Shown piece by piece: positions 17,711 through 27,083 of a stretch of 64,000 nt of DNA. This DNA is from Acinetobacter chinensis (GTDB taxonomy: Bacteria > Pseudomonadota > Gammaproteobacteria > Pseudomonadales > Moraxellaceae). Made by a program: the position numbers and the translations under genes. The DNA lies in assembly GCF_002165375.2 (NCBI RefSeq), contig NZ_CP032134.1, positions 3,410,001 through 3,474,000 of the forward strand, written 5' to 3'. The first letter of the stretch is position 1. Each line of letters opens with the position of its first letter. A model generated the notes under the pieces. That model was not told the DNA's origin and made no database searches. It saw only the letters and a list, made by a program, of their open reading frames with translations.

Positions 17711-18264
17711 GGAATTACTCTCAAGAAAAATTGGGCTTAAAAATAGCCGGATATTATATCACAGACTTTTCATACTGTTTGAACCTTCACATTCAGCACT
17801 TAACTTCTGAATAATTCCGACACATTTAATACTTCCCATCTCAACGCCTGAATGTTTTATTATTTCAGACCTGATCAGAAACAGAAGCACCAGTATGAAA
17901 GATAAAATTTCAGTTCACGCAGCATTCTTCTTTTTATTTTATTGCGCCAGAATGATAGAAAACTGAGCGGAATCTCAGAAAAATCACTTCAGCTGTTTTT
18001 GATACAAACCACTTTTATATTACAAAATTTGTCTGCTGCTTACTTCAAACACACTTAAATCCATAATTCCCACACAGTTTTAATAAAACAAAACATTATT
18101 AATTTTCATTAAATATCATAATCTTAAATATCATTATTAACGTGATGTTACAGTGAATCCATCATGATGACGCTTCCCGTGTTGACCTGAATGAAATTTT
18201 CTTTAGACTGAAAGTTGTAACAAAAAATGTATTATTTTTATCCATTTTCAGAGGGGTAGTATCC

Positions 18265-19038
18265 ATGAAAAAATTAGCCATTGCTTCAGCTGTTCTTTCC
18301 ATGATTGCCATCACAGGTACAGCTCATGCTTATCAGGCAGAAGTTGGTGCATCTGCAGGTTTAATTGACCCGGATAACGGCAGTTCAAGCGGTTCTTTCG
18401 GTGTTGATGGAACTTACTACTTCAACCCTGTGCAGACCCGTAATGCACCCCTTGCTGAAGCAGCATTCCTTGACCGTGCAAGTAACGTGAAAGCACAGTA
18501 TCACTACGATGAAGTCGGTGATGACGAAGTTCACAACTACGGTGCCGGTATTGAATACTTCGTTCCTGGTTCTGACTTTTATGTCAGCGGTAACGTCGGT
18601 CGTCAGGACGTAAAATTCAAACATGGTAACGACCTTGACACAACACTGTACAGTGCAGAAGTCGGTTATCTGCCTGCACCTGGTTTCCTGATTGCAGCAG
18701 GTGTTAAGGGTTATGACAATGATTACAAAGATGGTGTCGATCCAACTATCCGTGCCAAATATGTAACTCAGGTAGGTGGCAAGGATATTAACCTTGAAGC
18801 CGGTGCTGCATTCGGTGACCTGGATGAATACAACCTGGCTGCTGACTACTTCATTGATAAAACGTTCAGTGTAGGTGCTGACTACTACAGCAATGATCTG
18901 AATGACAACAACGAATTCGGTATCAATGCCCGCAAATTCTTCACACCTCAGGTCAGCCTGGAAGGTCGTGTAGGCTTTGGTGAAGTTGGCAACAATGACT
19001 ACAACAAATTCGGTGTTGCAGCAAAATACCGTTTCTAA
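18265..19038 (+). CDS. Outer-membrane porin, Omp33-36-like (first of two tandem paralogues)
   Basis: Protein of 257 residues with a signal peptide ending AHA before YQAEVG. The mature part is built of alternating short beta strands and ends KFGVAAKYRF, with a terminal aromatic residue typical of outer-membrane barrels. The motif APLAEAAFLDRASNV is shared with the next gene and with the Acinetobacter Omp33-36 porins as I recall them. A GAGGGG ribosome site precedes the ATG. The 550-bp gap upstream, back to prfB, is very AT-rich and holds no gene I can support. An intrinsic terminator follows, so the two paralogues are probably separate transcripts. Confidence 0.82.
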   Translation: MKKLAIASAVLSMIAITGTAHAYQAEVGASAGLIDPDNGSSSGSFGVDGTYYFNPVQTRNAPLAEAAFLDRASNVKAQYHYDEVGDDEVHNYGAGIEYFVPGSDFYVSGNVGRQDVKFKHGNDLDTTLYSAEVGYLPAPGFLIAAGVKGYDNDYKDGVDPTIRAKYVTQVGGKDINLEAGAAFGDLDEYNLAADYFIDKTFSVGADYYSNDLNDNNEFGINARKFFTPQVSLEGRVGFGEVGNNDYNKFGVAAKYRF

Positions 19039-19063
19039 GTTCAAAAAAATGTATTCATAATCA

Positions 19064-19092
19064 AAAGCTCATCTTCGGATGGGCTTTTTTTT
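19064..19092 (+). terminator. Intrinsic terminator after first porin
   Basis: AAAGCTCATC pairs with GATGGGCTTT around a stable TTCG tetraloop, followed by a T-run. It separates the two porin genes. Confidence 0.92.
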
Positions 19093-19123
19093 GAACATTT
19101 TTTATAAAAACAGTACTGGATCA

Positions 19124-19151
19124 TTGACGTACTGGTTTTTTTTCATACAAT
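19124..19151 (+). promoter_or_regulatory. Sigma-70-type promoter of second porin
   Basis: TTGACG (19124-19129) and TACAAT (19146-19151) are separated by 16 bp, near consensus for -35 and -10. The expected transcript start near 19158 gives a leader of about 50 nt. Confidence 0.65.
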
Positions 19152-19207
19152 AGCCAAAACCGTAACAAATCAGTAACATTTTAAAACTAAGAACGAGAGT
19201 CTTTCCA

Positions 19208-20041
19208 ATGCTTAAAAAAATTGCTCTTGCTGCTGCACTTACAGCAAGCTTTGGGGTTGCACATGCTTATCAGGCAGAAATCAATGCCGGTTATGAAAAA
19301 ACAGATTTTGATGACAGTGAAAGTGGTGATCTGTATTCATTCGGTGGGAAATACTATTTAAACAGTGTAGAAACCAAAAACGCTCCACTTGCTGAAGCCG
19401 CTTTTGTAAACAAAGCAAGTAACGTAGGTGCTGCATACTCAAAATACAGCGAAGATGATGAAGGTTTTGAATTTAAAATTGAAAGCTATGGTGTTTCTGG
19501 TGAATTTTTTATTCCTGATTCTCAGTTCTATGTTTCAGGAAGCCTGAACAAATCCAAAGTAACTGTTGAAATCGAAGAAGGTAAAGCTTCTGACTCAAAC
19601 ACAGGTTATGCACTTGAAGCAGGCTACTTACCTGTTGATGGCCTATTGATTGCAGCAGGTATTTCAAAAGAAAATATTGATGCAGCCAATGCAGGACAGG
19701 AAGGTATGACTAGAACCTTCTCCCGTTTTGCAAGTGATGCTGATGATACTGCTTTTACCCTGCGCGGTAAGTATGTCACACAGATTGGCAACAACTACGT
19801 CAACTTTGAAGGTCTTTCTTCTTTTGGTGATGAAACTTATTACCAACTGGGTGCTGATTTGTACATTGACCCAACACTGAGCGTAGGCGCTTCATTTGCA
19901 GATTCGACCATGGATGACTTTGATACCATTTTTGGAGTTCGCGCACAGAAGTTCTTCACTCCAGCCATTGCGGTGGGTGTGAACTACACAACAACGGATG
20001 GTGCTGATTCTTATGGCATTAACGGAACATTCCGTTTCTAA
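19208..20041 (+). CDS. Outer-membrane porin, Omp33-36-like (second paralogue)
   Basis: Protein of 277 residues with a signal peptide ending AHA before YQAEINAG, many amphipathic beta strands and a terminal GINGTFRF. It shares with the preceding gene the block APLAEAAFVNKASNV, the GYLPVDGLLIAAG strand pair and the FFTPAIAVG region near the end, so the two arose by duplication. It has its own near-consensus promoter and terminator. Omp33-36 proteins act as water and small-solute channels; whether this copy has the same selectivity cannot be read from sequence. Confidence 0.82.
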   Translation: MLKKIALAAALTASFGVAHAYQAEINAGYEKTDFDDSESGDLYSFGGKYYLNSVETKNAPLAEAAFVNKASNVGAAYSKYSEDDEGFEFKIESYGVSGEFFIPDSQFYVSGSLNKSKVTVEIEEGKASDSNTGYALEAGYLPVDGLLIAAGISKENIDAANAGQEGMTRTFSRFASDADDTAFTLRGKYVTQIGNNYVNFEGLSSFGDETYYQLGADLYIDPTLSVGASFADSTMDDFDTIFGVRAQKFFTPAIAVGVNYTTTDGADSYGINGTFRF

Positions 20042-20064
20042 AATCACTCCGTCATCCTCAATAC

Positions 20065-20093
20065 AAAAAACCGCTCCAATGGAGCGGTTTTTT
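20065..20093. terminator. Bidirectional terminator between porin and recJ
   Basis: CCGCTCC (20071-20077) pairs with GGAGCGG (20081-20087), flanked by A-run and T-run, so it can serve both convergent genes. It overlaps the recJ stop codon. Confidence 0.92.
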
Positions 20094-21795
20094 ACTGTTC
20101 AAGGTGTAAAACTCTTAACTGCAACCGTGTGTGACCATTAAACGTATTTTTATCCAGTTCATAAACAAGCCGAACCTTACTGTTCATCGCATCAAACTGA
20201 TATTTTTCAGCAGCACCAAAAGCAATGGCATCCACTCCCTGCCCATTTTCCAGCACCAGCTGAAGTTTAAGATGAGTCTCTTTTAACCAGCGGTAGTCCA
20301 CCACCTGAAACTCCCCCTCAAAAACTGGAGAAGGAAATTTCTGTCCCCACGGTGAAAGATGCTGTAAAAAGTCAACCGTGGAAAGCTGAAATTCGGAAGC
20401 TGGTAATATGCCATCTGTCCATAATGTTGCCTGAAACAGTGTTTCATCCATACTTGCGATTAACTGTTCAAAGTACTGACTGAATTCTTCAAAATGTTCT
20501 TTTCGGATGGTCAGACCTGCTGCTGCTGCATGCCCTCCAAAATGACTGATCAGATGCGGATGCTGTTCTGCCACCATTTCAATACAGTCACGGATATGAA
20601 CTCCCTCAATCGAGCGGGCTGAGCCTTTGATGTGTACACCATCCTGATCGGCTGCAAAGACGATACTTGGTCTGTGAAACTGCTCTTTTAAACGCCCAGC
20701 CACAATTCCAATGACACCCTGATGCCACTGTTCATTAAACATAATCAGGGCAGCTGGCAACTTTTCCTGGTCGAACTGTAAAACATCCAGCTCGGTCAGT
20801 GCTTCCTGCTTCATCTGGCTTTCCACCTGACGGCGTTCCACATTCAGATCATTCAACTGTCGGGCAAAAGCATAGGCTGTCTGCATATCGGCAGCGAGCA
20901 GACATTCAATGCCTATATCCATAGTATCCATACGCCCTGCAGCATTAATACGGGGCCCCAGTACAAATCCCAGATCAGAAGCTTTTAATTCCGCAGGTTC
21001 GCGTCCTGCGATATCCAGCAACGCACTGATGCCAGGTCTGCACAGATTCTGCTGAATTTTTTTGACCCCTGCATCCACCAGTATGCGGTTGTTATAGTCC
21101 AGACTGGCAACATCTGCATACGTCCCCAGTGCGACCAGATCCAGGTACTGGGTCATTTTTGCAGTGGATTTATTCTGCTTTGCCCGATGGCTGCTTAAAT
21201 TTGCAAGTACATAAAAGGCAACGCCAACACCGGCCAGAGCCTTACTCGGAAAATCACAGCCCAGCTGATTCGGATTGACCACAGCTTCTGCTGCTGGGGT
21301 ATCTTTCGTGGTCAGATGGTGGTCGGTAATTATCACCTGCATACCATGTGCCTGAGCCTGCTCTACACCTGCATGACTGGAAATACCGTTATCCACGGTA
21401 ATCAGCAGTTCCGGCTGTGCAGTCACCTGTGCAAGATCTGCAATGGCTGGTGTCAGCCCATAACCGTATTTAAAACGGTCTGGAACCAGGTATTGCACCT
21501 GAGCCCCCATCTCTCTTAATGCCAGCACCATTAAAGCCGTACTGGTTGCACCATCGGCATCGTAATCACCCACAATGACAATTTTTTTCTGCTGATCAAT
21601 CGCCTGATCCATCAGCTGAATCGCCTGATCCAGTCCTTTCATGGCTAGTGCAAGTAAATGCTTCAGTTTGAGTTCAAGCTGCTGTTCCGACTCCACCCCC
21701 CTGCGGGCAAGAATCTGAGCAATAAACGGTGACACGCCCTGAAAATTTTCAGGGCGTGTCAGAAATGGGCGTTGTTTAATCTGAATCTTTGACAT
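20092..21795 (-). CDS. recJ: Single-stranded-DNA-specific 5'-3' exonuclease RecJ
   Basis: DHH/DHHA1-family nuclease of 567 residues, acting in recombination, mismatch and base-excision repair. Metal-binding motifs are present: VGDYDADGATST (Asp77, Asp79, Asp81), ITDHHLT (Asp158, His159, His160), NAAGRMDTMD and the DHHA1 motif SHFGGHAAAAG. The C-terminal OB domain completes the usual size. The start codon is immediately next to the pdxH stop, so it is last in the glmM-pdxH-recJ operon. Confidence 0.96.
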   Translation of the reverse strand: MSKIQIKQRPFLTRPENFQGVSPFIAQILARRGVESEQQLELKLKHLLALAMKGLDQAIQLMDQAIDQQKKIVIVGDYDADGATSTALMVLALREMGAQVQYLVPDRFKYGYGLTPAIADLAQVTAQPELLITVDNGISSHAGVEQAQAHGMQVIITDHHLTTKDTPAAEAVVNPNQLGCDFPSKALAGVGVAFYVLANLSSHRAKQNKSTAKMTQYLDLVALGTYADVASLDYNNRILVDAGVKKIQQNLCRPGISALLDIAGREPAELKASDLGFVLGPRINAAGRMDTMDIGIECLLAADMQTAYAFARQLNDLNVERRQVESQMKQEALTELDVLQFDQEKLPAALIMFNEQWHQGVIGIVAGRLKEQFHRPSIVFAADQDGVHIKGSARSIEGVHIRDCIEMVAEQHPHLISHFGGHAAAAGLTIRKEHFEEFSQYFEQLIASMDETLFQATLWTDGILPASEFQLSTVDFLQHLSPWGQKFPSPVFEGEFQVVDYRWLKETHLKLQLVLENGQGVDAIAFGAAEKYQFDAMNSKVRLVYELDKNTFNGHTRLQLRVLHLEQ

Positions 21796-22452
21796 TTATG
21801 GCATCAGTCGCTGGATTGTCCACACATTGCTGTTTTTTTCATACACAAGGCGATCATGCAGACGGTTCGGTCTGCCCTGCCAGAATTCATAATATTCGGG
21901 TGTCAAACGGTAACCACCCCAGAATTCGGGCTTGTTCAGCTCAGCCTTTCCTTCAACTTCATCATGCAGTGCCTGAAAGCGTTGCTGTAACAGTTCACGG
22001 CTCGCAATCACACCACTCTGCGGTGTGCTGATATGTGCTGCAATCTGACTGTCTCTTGGTCGTTTATGATAATAATCTGTAGATTCATCCTGAGATATTT
22101 TTTCCACCCGACCACTGACCCGAACCTGACGTTCAAGCTCTGGCCAGTAAAACAGCAGTTCAGCATAAGGGTTTTCGGCTAAATCATGCCCTTTCTGACT
22201 GTCATAATTGGTATAAAAATCATATCCAGCCTCTGTTGCACCACGCAACAACACTGTTCTGACATGCGGACGCCCCTGAGCATCTGCTGTTGCCAGTGAC
22301 ATGGCGTAGGGTTCGTGCAGTTTTGCCTCTAAAGCCAGATTGAACCAGTTCAGAAACTGTTCATGTGGATCTTTATCTATATGGTCTTCGTGCAGTTCAC
22401 CTTTTTCATACGTCAGGCGCAACTCACTTAAATCCTTAATCACATCGCTCAT
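21796..22452 (-). CDS. pdxH: Pyridoxamine 5'-phosphate oxidase
   Basis: FMN-dependent oxidase of 218 residues making pyridoxal 5'-phosphate from pyridoxamine or pyridoxine phosphate. Family motifs include PYAMSLATADAQGRPHVRTV near residue 50, FYTNYDSQKGHDL, the pair of RQVRVSGRVEKI and WQGRPNRLHDR near the C-terminus. It sits ten bases after glmM and directly abuts recJ; this grouping suggests joint transcription rather than a shared pathway. Confidence 0.96.
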   Translation of the reverse strand: MSDVIKDLSELRLTYEKGELHEDHIDKDPHEQFLNWFNLALEAKLHEPYAMSLATADAQGRPHVRTVLLRGATEAGYDFYTNYDSQKGHDLAENPYAELLFYWPELERQVRVSGRVEKISQDESTDYYHKRPRDSQIAAHISTPQSGVIASRELLQQRFQALHDEVEGKAELNKPEFWGGYRLTPEYYEFWQGRPNRLHDRLVYEKNSNVWTIQRLMP

Positions 22453-22462
22453 TATTCAGACC

Positions 22463-23794
22463 TCAGACTGCATGTTCACGGATGGCATCTGCCAGCTGAT
22501 TTGCAAGCGTGGTCACTTCATCAATCTGATCACCTTCAACCATGACACGAATCACAGGTTCAGTGCCTGACTTACGGATTAAAATACGGCCGCGCCCTTT
22601 CAGCTGTTCTTCTGCCTGATTAAACGCTGCAACCAGTGCCGGTACTTCATACGGGTCAAACATCTCTGCAAGGCGGACATTGACCAGCACATTCGGCAAC
22701 AGATGGAAACCTTCTGTCAGTTCATGCAGTGCTTTACCCTGTTCAACCATAACGGTCAGTACCTGCAGGGCAGCAATGATTGCATCACCTGTCGTACTTT
22801 TATCCAGCGTCAGAACGTGTCCAGAAGGTTCACCACCTGTCACCCAGCCATTTTCTTCGAGTGCCTGCAGTACATAACGGTCACCGACTTTAGCACGGAC
22901 AAAAGGAACACCCGCTTTTTCCAGTGCCAGTTCCAGCGCCATATTACTCATCACAGTTCCAGCAATACCTGCGGGCTTATTTTTGCCCTGAGTCGCCAGG
23001 ATATAGAGAATGTGATCGCCTGTAACCTGTGCACCGTTTTTATCCACCAGAATCACCCGGTCAGCATCGCCATCAAAAGCAATTCCCAGGTCTGCCTGAT
23101 GCTCTACAACGGCTTTCTGAAGATTTTCAGGATGGGTTGACCCACAGCCTTCATTAATGTTCAGACCATCCGGATCATTATAAATAGCCACAACTTTTGC
23201 GCCAAGTTCACGGAATACAGCTGGTCCAACGCTATAAGCTGCACCGTTGGCACAGTCGACCACAATTTTCAGATTGTTCAGGTCAAAATGGTATGGGAAT
23301 GTGGATTTACAGAATTCAATATAACGACCATTGGAATCTTTAACACGGACACTTTTACCCAGGTTGGCAGTGTCTTCAATCACCAGGTCTTTTTCCAGTT
23401 CCTGATTAATGGCATTCTGAATTTCATCGGGCAGTTTTTTCCCTTCAGATGAAAAGAATTTAATCCCGTTATCAAAATATGGATTGTGAGATGCAGAAAT
23501 GACGATACCCAGACTTGCGTGTAATGCACGGGTCAAATGTGCAATCGCAGGTGTAGGCAATGGTCCCAGCAGGTGTACATAGACACCTGCAGCATTCAGA
23601 CCTGCCTGAAGTGCGGCTTCAAGAATATATCCCGAAAGACGGGTATCTTTACCCAGCACCACAATCGGTTTATTTTTCTGACTGTATTTTTTTAAGACCT
23701 TACCTGCGGCAAACCCGAGTTTCAATGCAAACTCAGGAGTAATCGGAAGTTCCCCAAACTTTCCGCGAATGCCATCAGTACCGAAATAACTCAT
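22463..23794 (-). CDS. glmM: Phosphoglucosamine mutase
   Basis: Alpha-D-phosphohexomutase of 443 residues that interconverts glucosamine-6- and glucosamine-1-phosphate for peptidoglycan and LPS synthesis. The phosphoserine loop is ISASHNPYFDNG (Ser102), the Mg site is DGDADR, the sugar-specificity loop is GEPSGH, and the phosphate-binding loop RKSGTEPVIRVM lies near the end. It heads an operon with pdxH and recJ; the upstream guaB unit is ended by its own terminator. Confidence 0.97.
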   Translation of the reverse strand: MSYFGTDGIRGKFGELPITPEFALKLGFAAGKVLKKYSQKNKPIVVLGKDTRLSGYILEAALQAGLNAAGVYVHLLGPLPTPAIAHLTRALHASLGIVISASHNPYFDNGIKFFSSEGKKLPDEIQNAINQELEKDLVIEDTANLGKSVRVKDSNGRYIEFCKSTFPYHFDLNNLKIVVDCANGAAYSVGPAVFRELGAKVVAIYNDPDGLNINEGCGSTHPENLQKAVVEHQADLGIAFDGDADRVILVDKNGAQVTGDHILYILATQGKNKPAGIAGTVMSNMALELALEKAGVPFVRAKVGDRYVLQALEENGWVTGGEPSGHVLTLDKSTTGDAIIAALQVLTVMVEQGKALHELTEGFHLLPNVLVNVRLAEMFDPYEVPALVAAFNQAEEQLKGRGRILIRKSGTEPVIRVMVEGDQIDEVTTLANQLADAIREHAV

Positions 23795-23887
23795 ATTCTG
23801 CTCACTTTTTTATATTCCACAGCGATATTTTCTATCTCTGCCGGACATTTCATCAATCTTTAAACTTCCCATACTTTACCATCAAAA

Positions 23888-23917
23888 TAAAAAAGCCGTC
23901 ATAAAAATGACGGCTTT
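23888..23917 (-). terminator. Intrinsic terminator of guaB
   Basis: AAAGCCGTCAT (23892-23902) pairs perfectly with ATGACGGCTTT (23907-23917); T-rich sequence follows on the minus strand. Confidence 0.9.
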
Positions 23918-23938
23918 ATGTATAAACAATACGAATGT

Positions 23939-25405
23939 TTAACCAACGCGATAATTCGGCGCTTCTTTGGTAATCGTTACATCATGAACATGAGATTCAG
24001 ACATACCTGCAGATGTGATTTTCACAAATTTTGCATTCTGACGCAGATCTTCAATCGTCGCAGAACCGGTATACCCCATAGATGAACGTAAACCACCCAT
24101 CATCTGATGAACGATATTTCCCATTGGACCTTTGTAAGGCACACGACCTTCAATACCTTCTGGTACCAGTTTTTCAGCACCGGCTTTAGAGTCCTGGAAG
24201 TAACGGTCAGCAGAACCTGTTGCACCAGCCATTGCACCTAAAGAACCCATACCGCGGTATGCTTTGTAGTAACGACCCTGGAAGAATTCAACTTCACCTG
24301 GTGCTTCTTCAGTACCAGCCATCAGTGAACCGACCATGATTGTGCTTGCACCAGCGCCAATCGCTTTCGCCATGTCGCCTGAGAAGCGGATACCACCATC
24401 AGCAATTAAAGGAATCTGATCTTTTAATGCATTGGCAACACTGTCAATTGCAGAAATCTGTGGCATACCAATACCGGCAACAATACGGGTTGTACAGATT
24501 GAACCAGGTCCAATACCGACTTTAACCGCATCTGCACCAGCATCAAGTAATGCAAGAGCAGCATCCCCCGTTGCAATATTTCCGCCAATCACCTGTACCT
24601 GAGGATAATTTGCTTTCACCCAGCGTACACGTTCAATCACACCAGCAGAATGACCATGTGCTGTATCCACCACAATTGCATCCACACCAGCTTCAACCAG
24701 TGCTTCAACACGGCTTGGTGTTTCCACACCTGTACCAACTGCAGCACCCACACGTAAACGACCTAATTCGTCTTTACAACTGTTTGGATAAAGTTCTGCT
24801 TTACGGAAATCTGTGACCGTAATCAGACCTTTCAGTTCGTTGTTTTCACCAACAACGATCACTTTTTCAATGCGGTTTTTCTGTAGAAGCGCCTGAATGT
24901 TTTCTTTGGATTCATTTTCACGAACAGTCACCAAACGGTCCTGACCCGTCATGATATTGCTGACCGGCTGTTCCAGATTGGTTTCAAAACGAGTGTCGCG
25001 TCCGGTTACGATACCGACAACTTTTCCGTCTTTTACAACAGGTACACCACTGATGTTGTTTGCCTGAGTAATGGCAATCAGTTCACGTACAGTTGTTTCA
25101 GGAGTCACAGTGATAGGATCTTTCACCATACCTGCTTCGAATTTTTTTACACGGCGAACTTCTGCAGCCTGAGCAGAAATATCCATGTTTTTATGCAGAA
25201 TACCGATACCACCATTTTGTGCCATCGCAATCGCCATACGTGACTCAGTCACTGTATCCATTGCTGCTGATACCATGGGAATATTCAGTTGAATGCCGCG
25301 TGTGAGGCGTGTCTTTAGAGAGACATCTTTTGGGAGAACAGTAGAATAGGCAGGGAGTAATAAGACATCATCGAAGGTTAGCGCGTCTTGAACGATGGTC
25401 AACAT
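23939..25405 (-). CDS. guaB: Inosine-5'-monophosphate dehydrogenase
   Basis: TIM-barrel enzyme of 488 residues, the standard length, oxidising IMP to XMP with NAD in guanine nucleotide synthesis. Two CBS domains are inserted at about residues 93-200. The catalytic loop GIGPGSICTTRIVAG carries Cys304, and the flap follows with YRGMGSLGAM. It appears monocistronic, with its own terminator. The 227-bp upstream gap to the metallo-beta-lactamase-fold gene holds its promoter region; I see no other gene there. Confidence 0.98.
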   Translation of the reverse strand: MLTIVQDALTFDDVLLLPAYSTVLPKDVSLKTRLTRGIQLNIPMVSAAMDTVTESRMAIAMAQNGGIGILHKNMDISAQAAEVRRVKKFEAGMVKDPITVTPETTVRELIAITQANNISGVPVVKDGKVVGIVTGRDTRFETNLEQPVSNIMTGQDRLVTVRENESKENIQALLQKNRIEKVIVVGENNELKGLITVTDFRKAELYPNSCKDELGRLRVGAAVGTGVETPSRVEALVEAGVDAIVVDTAHGHSAGVIERVRWVKANYPQVQVIGGNIATGDAALALLDAGADAVKVGIGPGSICTTRIVAGIGMPQISAIDSVANALKDQIPLIADGGIRFSGDMAKAIGAGASTIMVGSLMAGTEEAPGEVEFFQGRYYKAYRGMGSLGAMAGATGSADRYFQDSKAGAEKLVPEGIEGRVPYKGPMGNIVHQMMGGLRSSMGYTGSATIEDLRQNAKFVKITSAGMSESHVHDVTITKEAPNYRVG

Positions 25406-25632
25406 AACAGTCTCGCTGGTAATTTCCGTGAGCTATTATATACAAATCTGAGTTTAATTTTCATTTTAAATTGTGGAATTTGCCATTTAATCCTGTAATT
25501 TTGTGCCATAACGGTACATCAGCCCTGTAAACACCACTGATGCACCCATTTCAACAGCGCATAAAAAATCTGCTTTAACCTGAAAACCTCTGCCAGATTC
25601 AGCTGATTAAACCTGATGCACAAAATTCATGA

Positions 25633-26442
25633 TTAACCCATCGTCGCGATTTTCTCAGGGCAGCGGAAAATATTTTTATCCATAATATCCACACCACAAG
25701 GCAGATCCCATAACCAGTCCAGTAACTGCTCAATGGATTCACGACCGGCAAAAGGTGCTCCATGCTGCGGAACAATCATTTCTATATCCATGTCCTTCAC
25801 CATATCCACCCAGTAACGCAGAACACGGTTGGAACACATATATCGCTGGTGGAAGGATTTCATGTGTGGAATATGCGCCTGAAAGTTCTGAACCGGAGTC
25901 TGCGGATCACCTGAAAGTGATGCCCCCAGATCACCTGAAAACAGTACTTTGGAAATCGGATCATAAAACTGAAAATTACCGACTGAATGCAAAAAATGGG
26001 CAGGTATGCTGAACAGCTCACTTTGCCCCAGGGGCAGGCTCAATCCCTCGTCTGGCAGTTCAATCAGACGCTCAAACCATTCACCTTCCATTTTATCCAT
26101 AGTAAAAGCAGAGTTAAGATGAGGTAAAAACCTCGCCCAGAGTCTGGATGCCACAATTTTAGCTTTGGTATGCATCAGCCAGCGGGGCATCGAGGTAATA
26201 ATGTCAGGATCCTGATGTGAACCAAAGACATACCGGATATTGTCCAGCCGGATATATTTAAACAGCTCCATCGTCAGCGGTGTATAGGTCAGATCTCCCC
26301 CTGGATCAATAATTGCTCCATCCTGACCATTCACAATTAAAAACTGATTGGCCTGCACCCCCTCACCTTTAACCAGACTGGTAAAGACGATGCATTTATG
26401 TTCCCCATTATCAAATAAAGTATAGGATGTGGTTTTTGACAT
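25633..26442 (-). CDS. Metallo-beta-lactamase-fold protein, oxygen-binding di-iron (ODP/FprA-like) type, copy 1
   Basis: Protein of 269 residues from ATG 26442, with GGAG nine bases upstream; a GTG 18 codons earlier is less likely. The fold resembles the di-iron domain of flavodiiron proteins without the flavodoxin domain: ligand motif SHQDPD (His76, Asp78, Asp80), FLHSVGN (His152), LFSGDLG (Asp171) and PQHG (His227). Flavodiiron proteins reduce oxygen or nitric oxide; stand-alone ODP domains may sense or bind oxygen. A close paralogue lies 640 bp upstream, with a YkgJ-type gene between. The substrate is unknown. Confidence 0.82.
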   Translation of the reverse strand: MSKTTSYTLFDNGEHKCIVFTSLVKGEGVQANQFLIVNGQDGAIIDPGGDLTYTPLTMELFKYIRLDNIRYVFGSHQDPDIITSMPRWLMHTKAKIVASRLWARFLPHLNSAFTMDKMEGEWFERLIELPDEGLSLPLGQSELFSIPAHFLHSVGNFQFYDPISKVLFSGDLGASLSGDPQTPVQNFQAHIPHMKSFHQRYMCSNRVLRYWVDMVKDMDIEMIVPQHGAPFAGRESIEQLLDWLWDLPCGVDIMDKNIFRCPEKIATMG

Positions 26443-26587
26443 CTTTTTGTTCTCCGTCTGTTTATCATTTCTGCGCCCACATTCCATGAGTGGCACTGAT
26501 TACATTATAACCAGTTAATTCCATAATAAAAGTATGCCTTTATACTAAATTTATAATTTATTTATGTTTTTATTAAAATTCAGGCAT

Positions 26588-26618
26588 AAAAAAAGCAGGA
26601 ACTCATCCTGCTTTTTTT
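26588..26618 (-). terminator. Intrinsic terminator of the YkgJ gene
   Basis: AAAAGCAGGA (26591-26600) pairs with TCCTGCTTTT (26606-26615), flanked by A- and T-runs. It lies just after the cysteine-cluster gene stop at 26629 and could work in both directions. Confidence 0.9.
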
Positions 26619-26628
26619 ATATTGCTGT

Positions 26629-26994
26629 TTAACAGACCTGATCAAAATCATCGTCGTTGACCGAGTCATCAGGCAGCACTTCCACAAAAGGAATCATGTT
26701 ATGCGCCCGTCGTGCTTTATTGCACTGCGCATCTGCAATCTGTACTTCTTTACAGGAGGAACTCCTGGCTTCATAAATCCCACAGCTGACTGCCTGACCA
26801 ACTTCACCATTCAGGGCGATACAGCGAGGATTTTTCTGATTGGTACCTTTCATGCAGGAATATACAGCTGACAGCGGTTCCGTATAGGAATCAGGCATTG
26901 GCATGCCCTCTGCCCAGTAAAACGAAACCCTGAAATAGGCGCAGCAAGCGCCACAGCTGAGACATGCATCCTGTGTCGGTACCTGAGATAACAT
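26629..26994 (-). CDS. YkgJ-family cysteine cluster protein
   Basis: Small protein of 121 residues with a CxxCxxCC motif (Cys11, Cys14, Cys17, Cys18) and further cysteines at 47, 58, 71, 81 and 91, typical of the YkgJ/UPF0153 zinc- or iron-sulfur-binding family. The C-terminus is acidic (DDSVNDDDFD) and ends in Cys. The biochemical role of the family is unsettled. It lies between two ODP-type di-iron proteins on the same strand, which suggests a metal or redox theme, and has its own terminator. Confidence 0.85.
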   Translation of the reverse strand: MLSQVPTQDACLSCGACCAYFRVSFYWAEGMPMPDSYTEPLSAVYSCMKGTNQKNPRCIALNGEVGQAVSCGIYEARSSSCKEVQIADAQCNKARRAHNMIPFVEVLPDDSVNDDDFDQVC

Positions 26995-27083
26995 TTCTTA
27001 TAAATTCTCGTCGTTAAAATTAATTTTCCCGACAGGAATCTTAAAAAATGTTGTTTTTCCGCACAAGATTTTTTTTTAATTTT

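Noticed and set aside
17895..17966. 23-codon frame with a hydrophobic stretch
   Set aside because: No ribosome site and no other support; the surrounding 550 bp are AT-rich non-coding sequence.
18385..19044. 219-codon antisense frame over the first porin
   Set aside because: The sense gene has a signal peptide, beta-barrel pattern, ribosome site and terminator; the antisense frame has an unnatural composition rich in Val, Thr and Ile.
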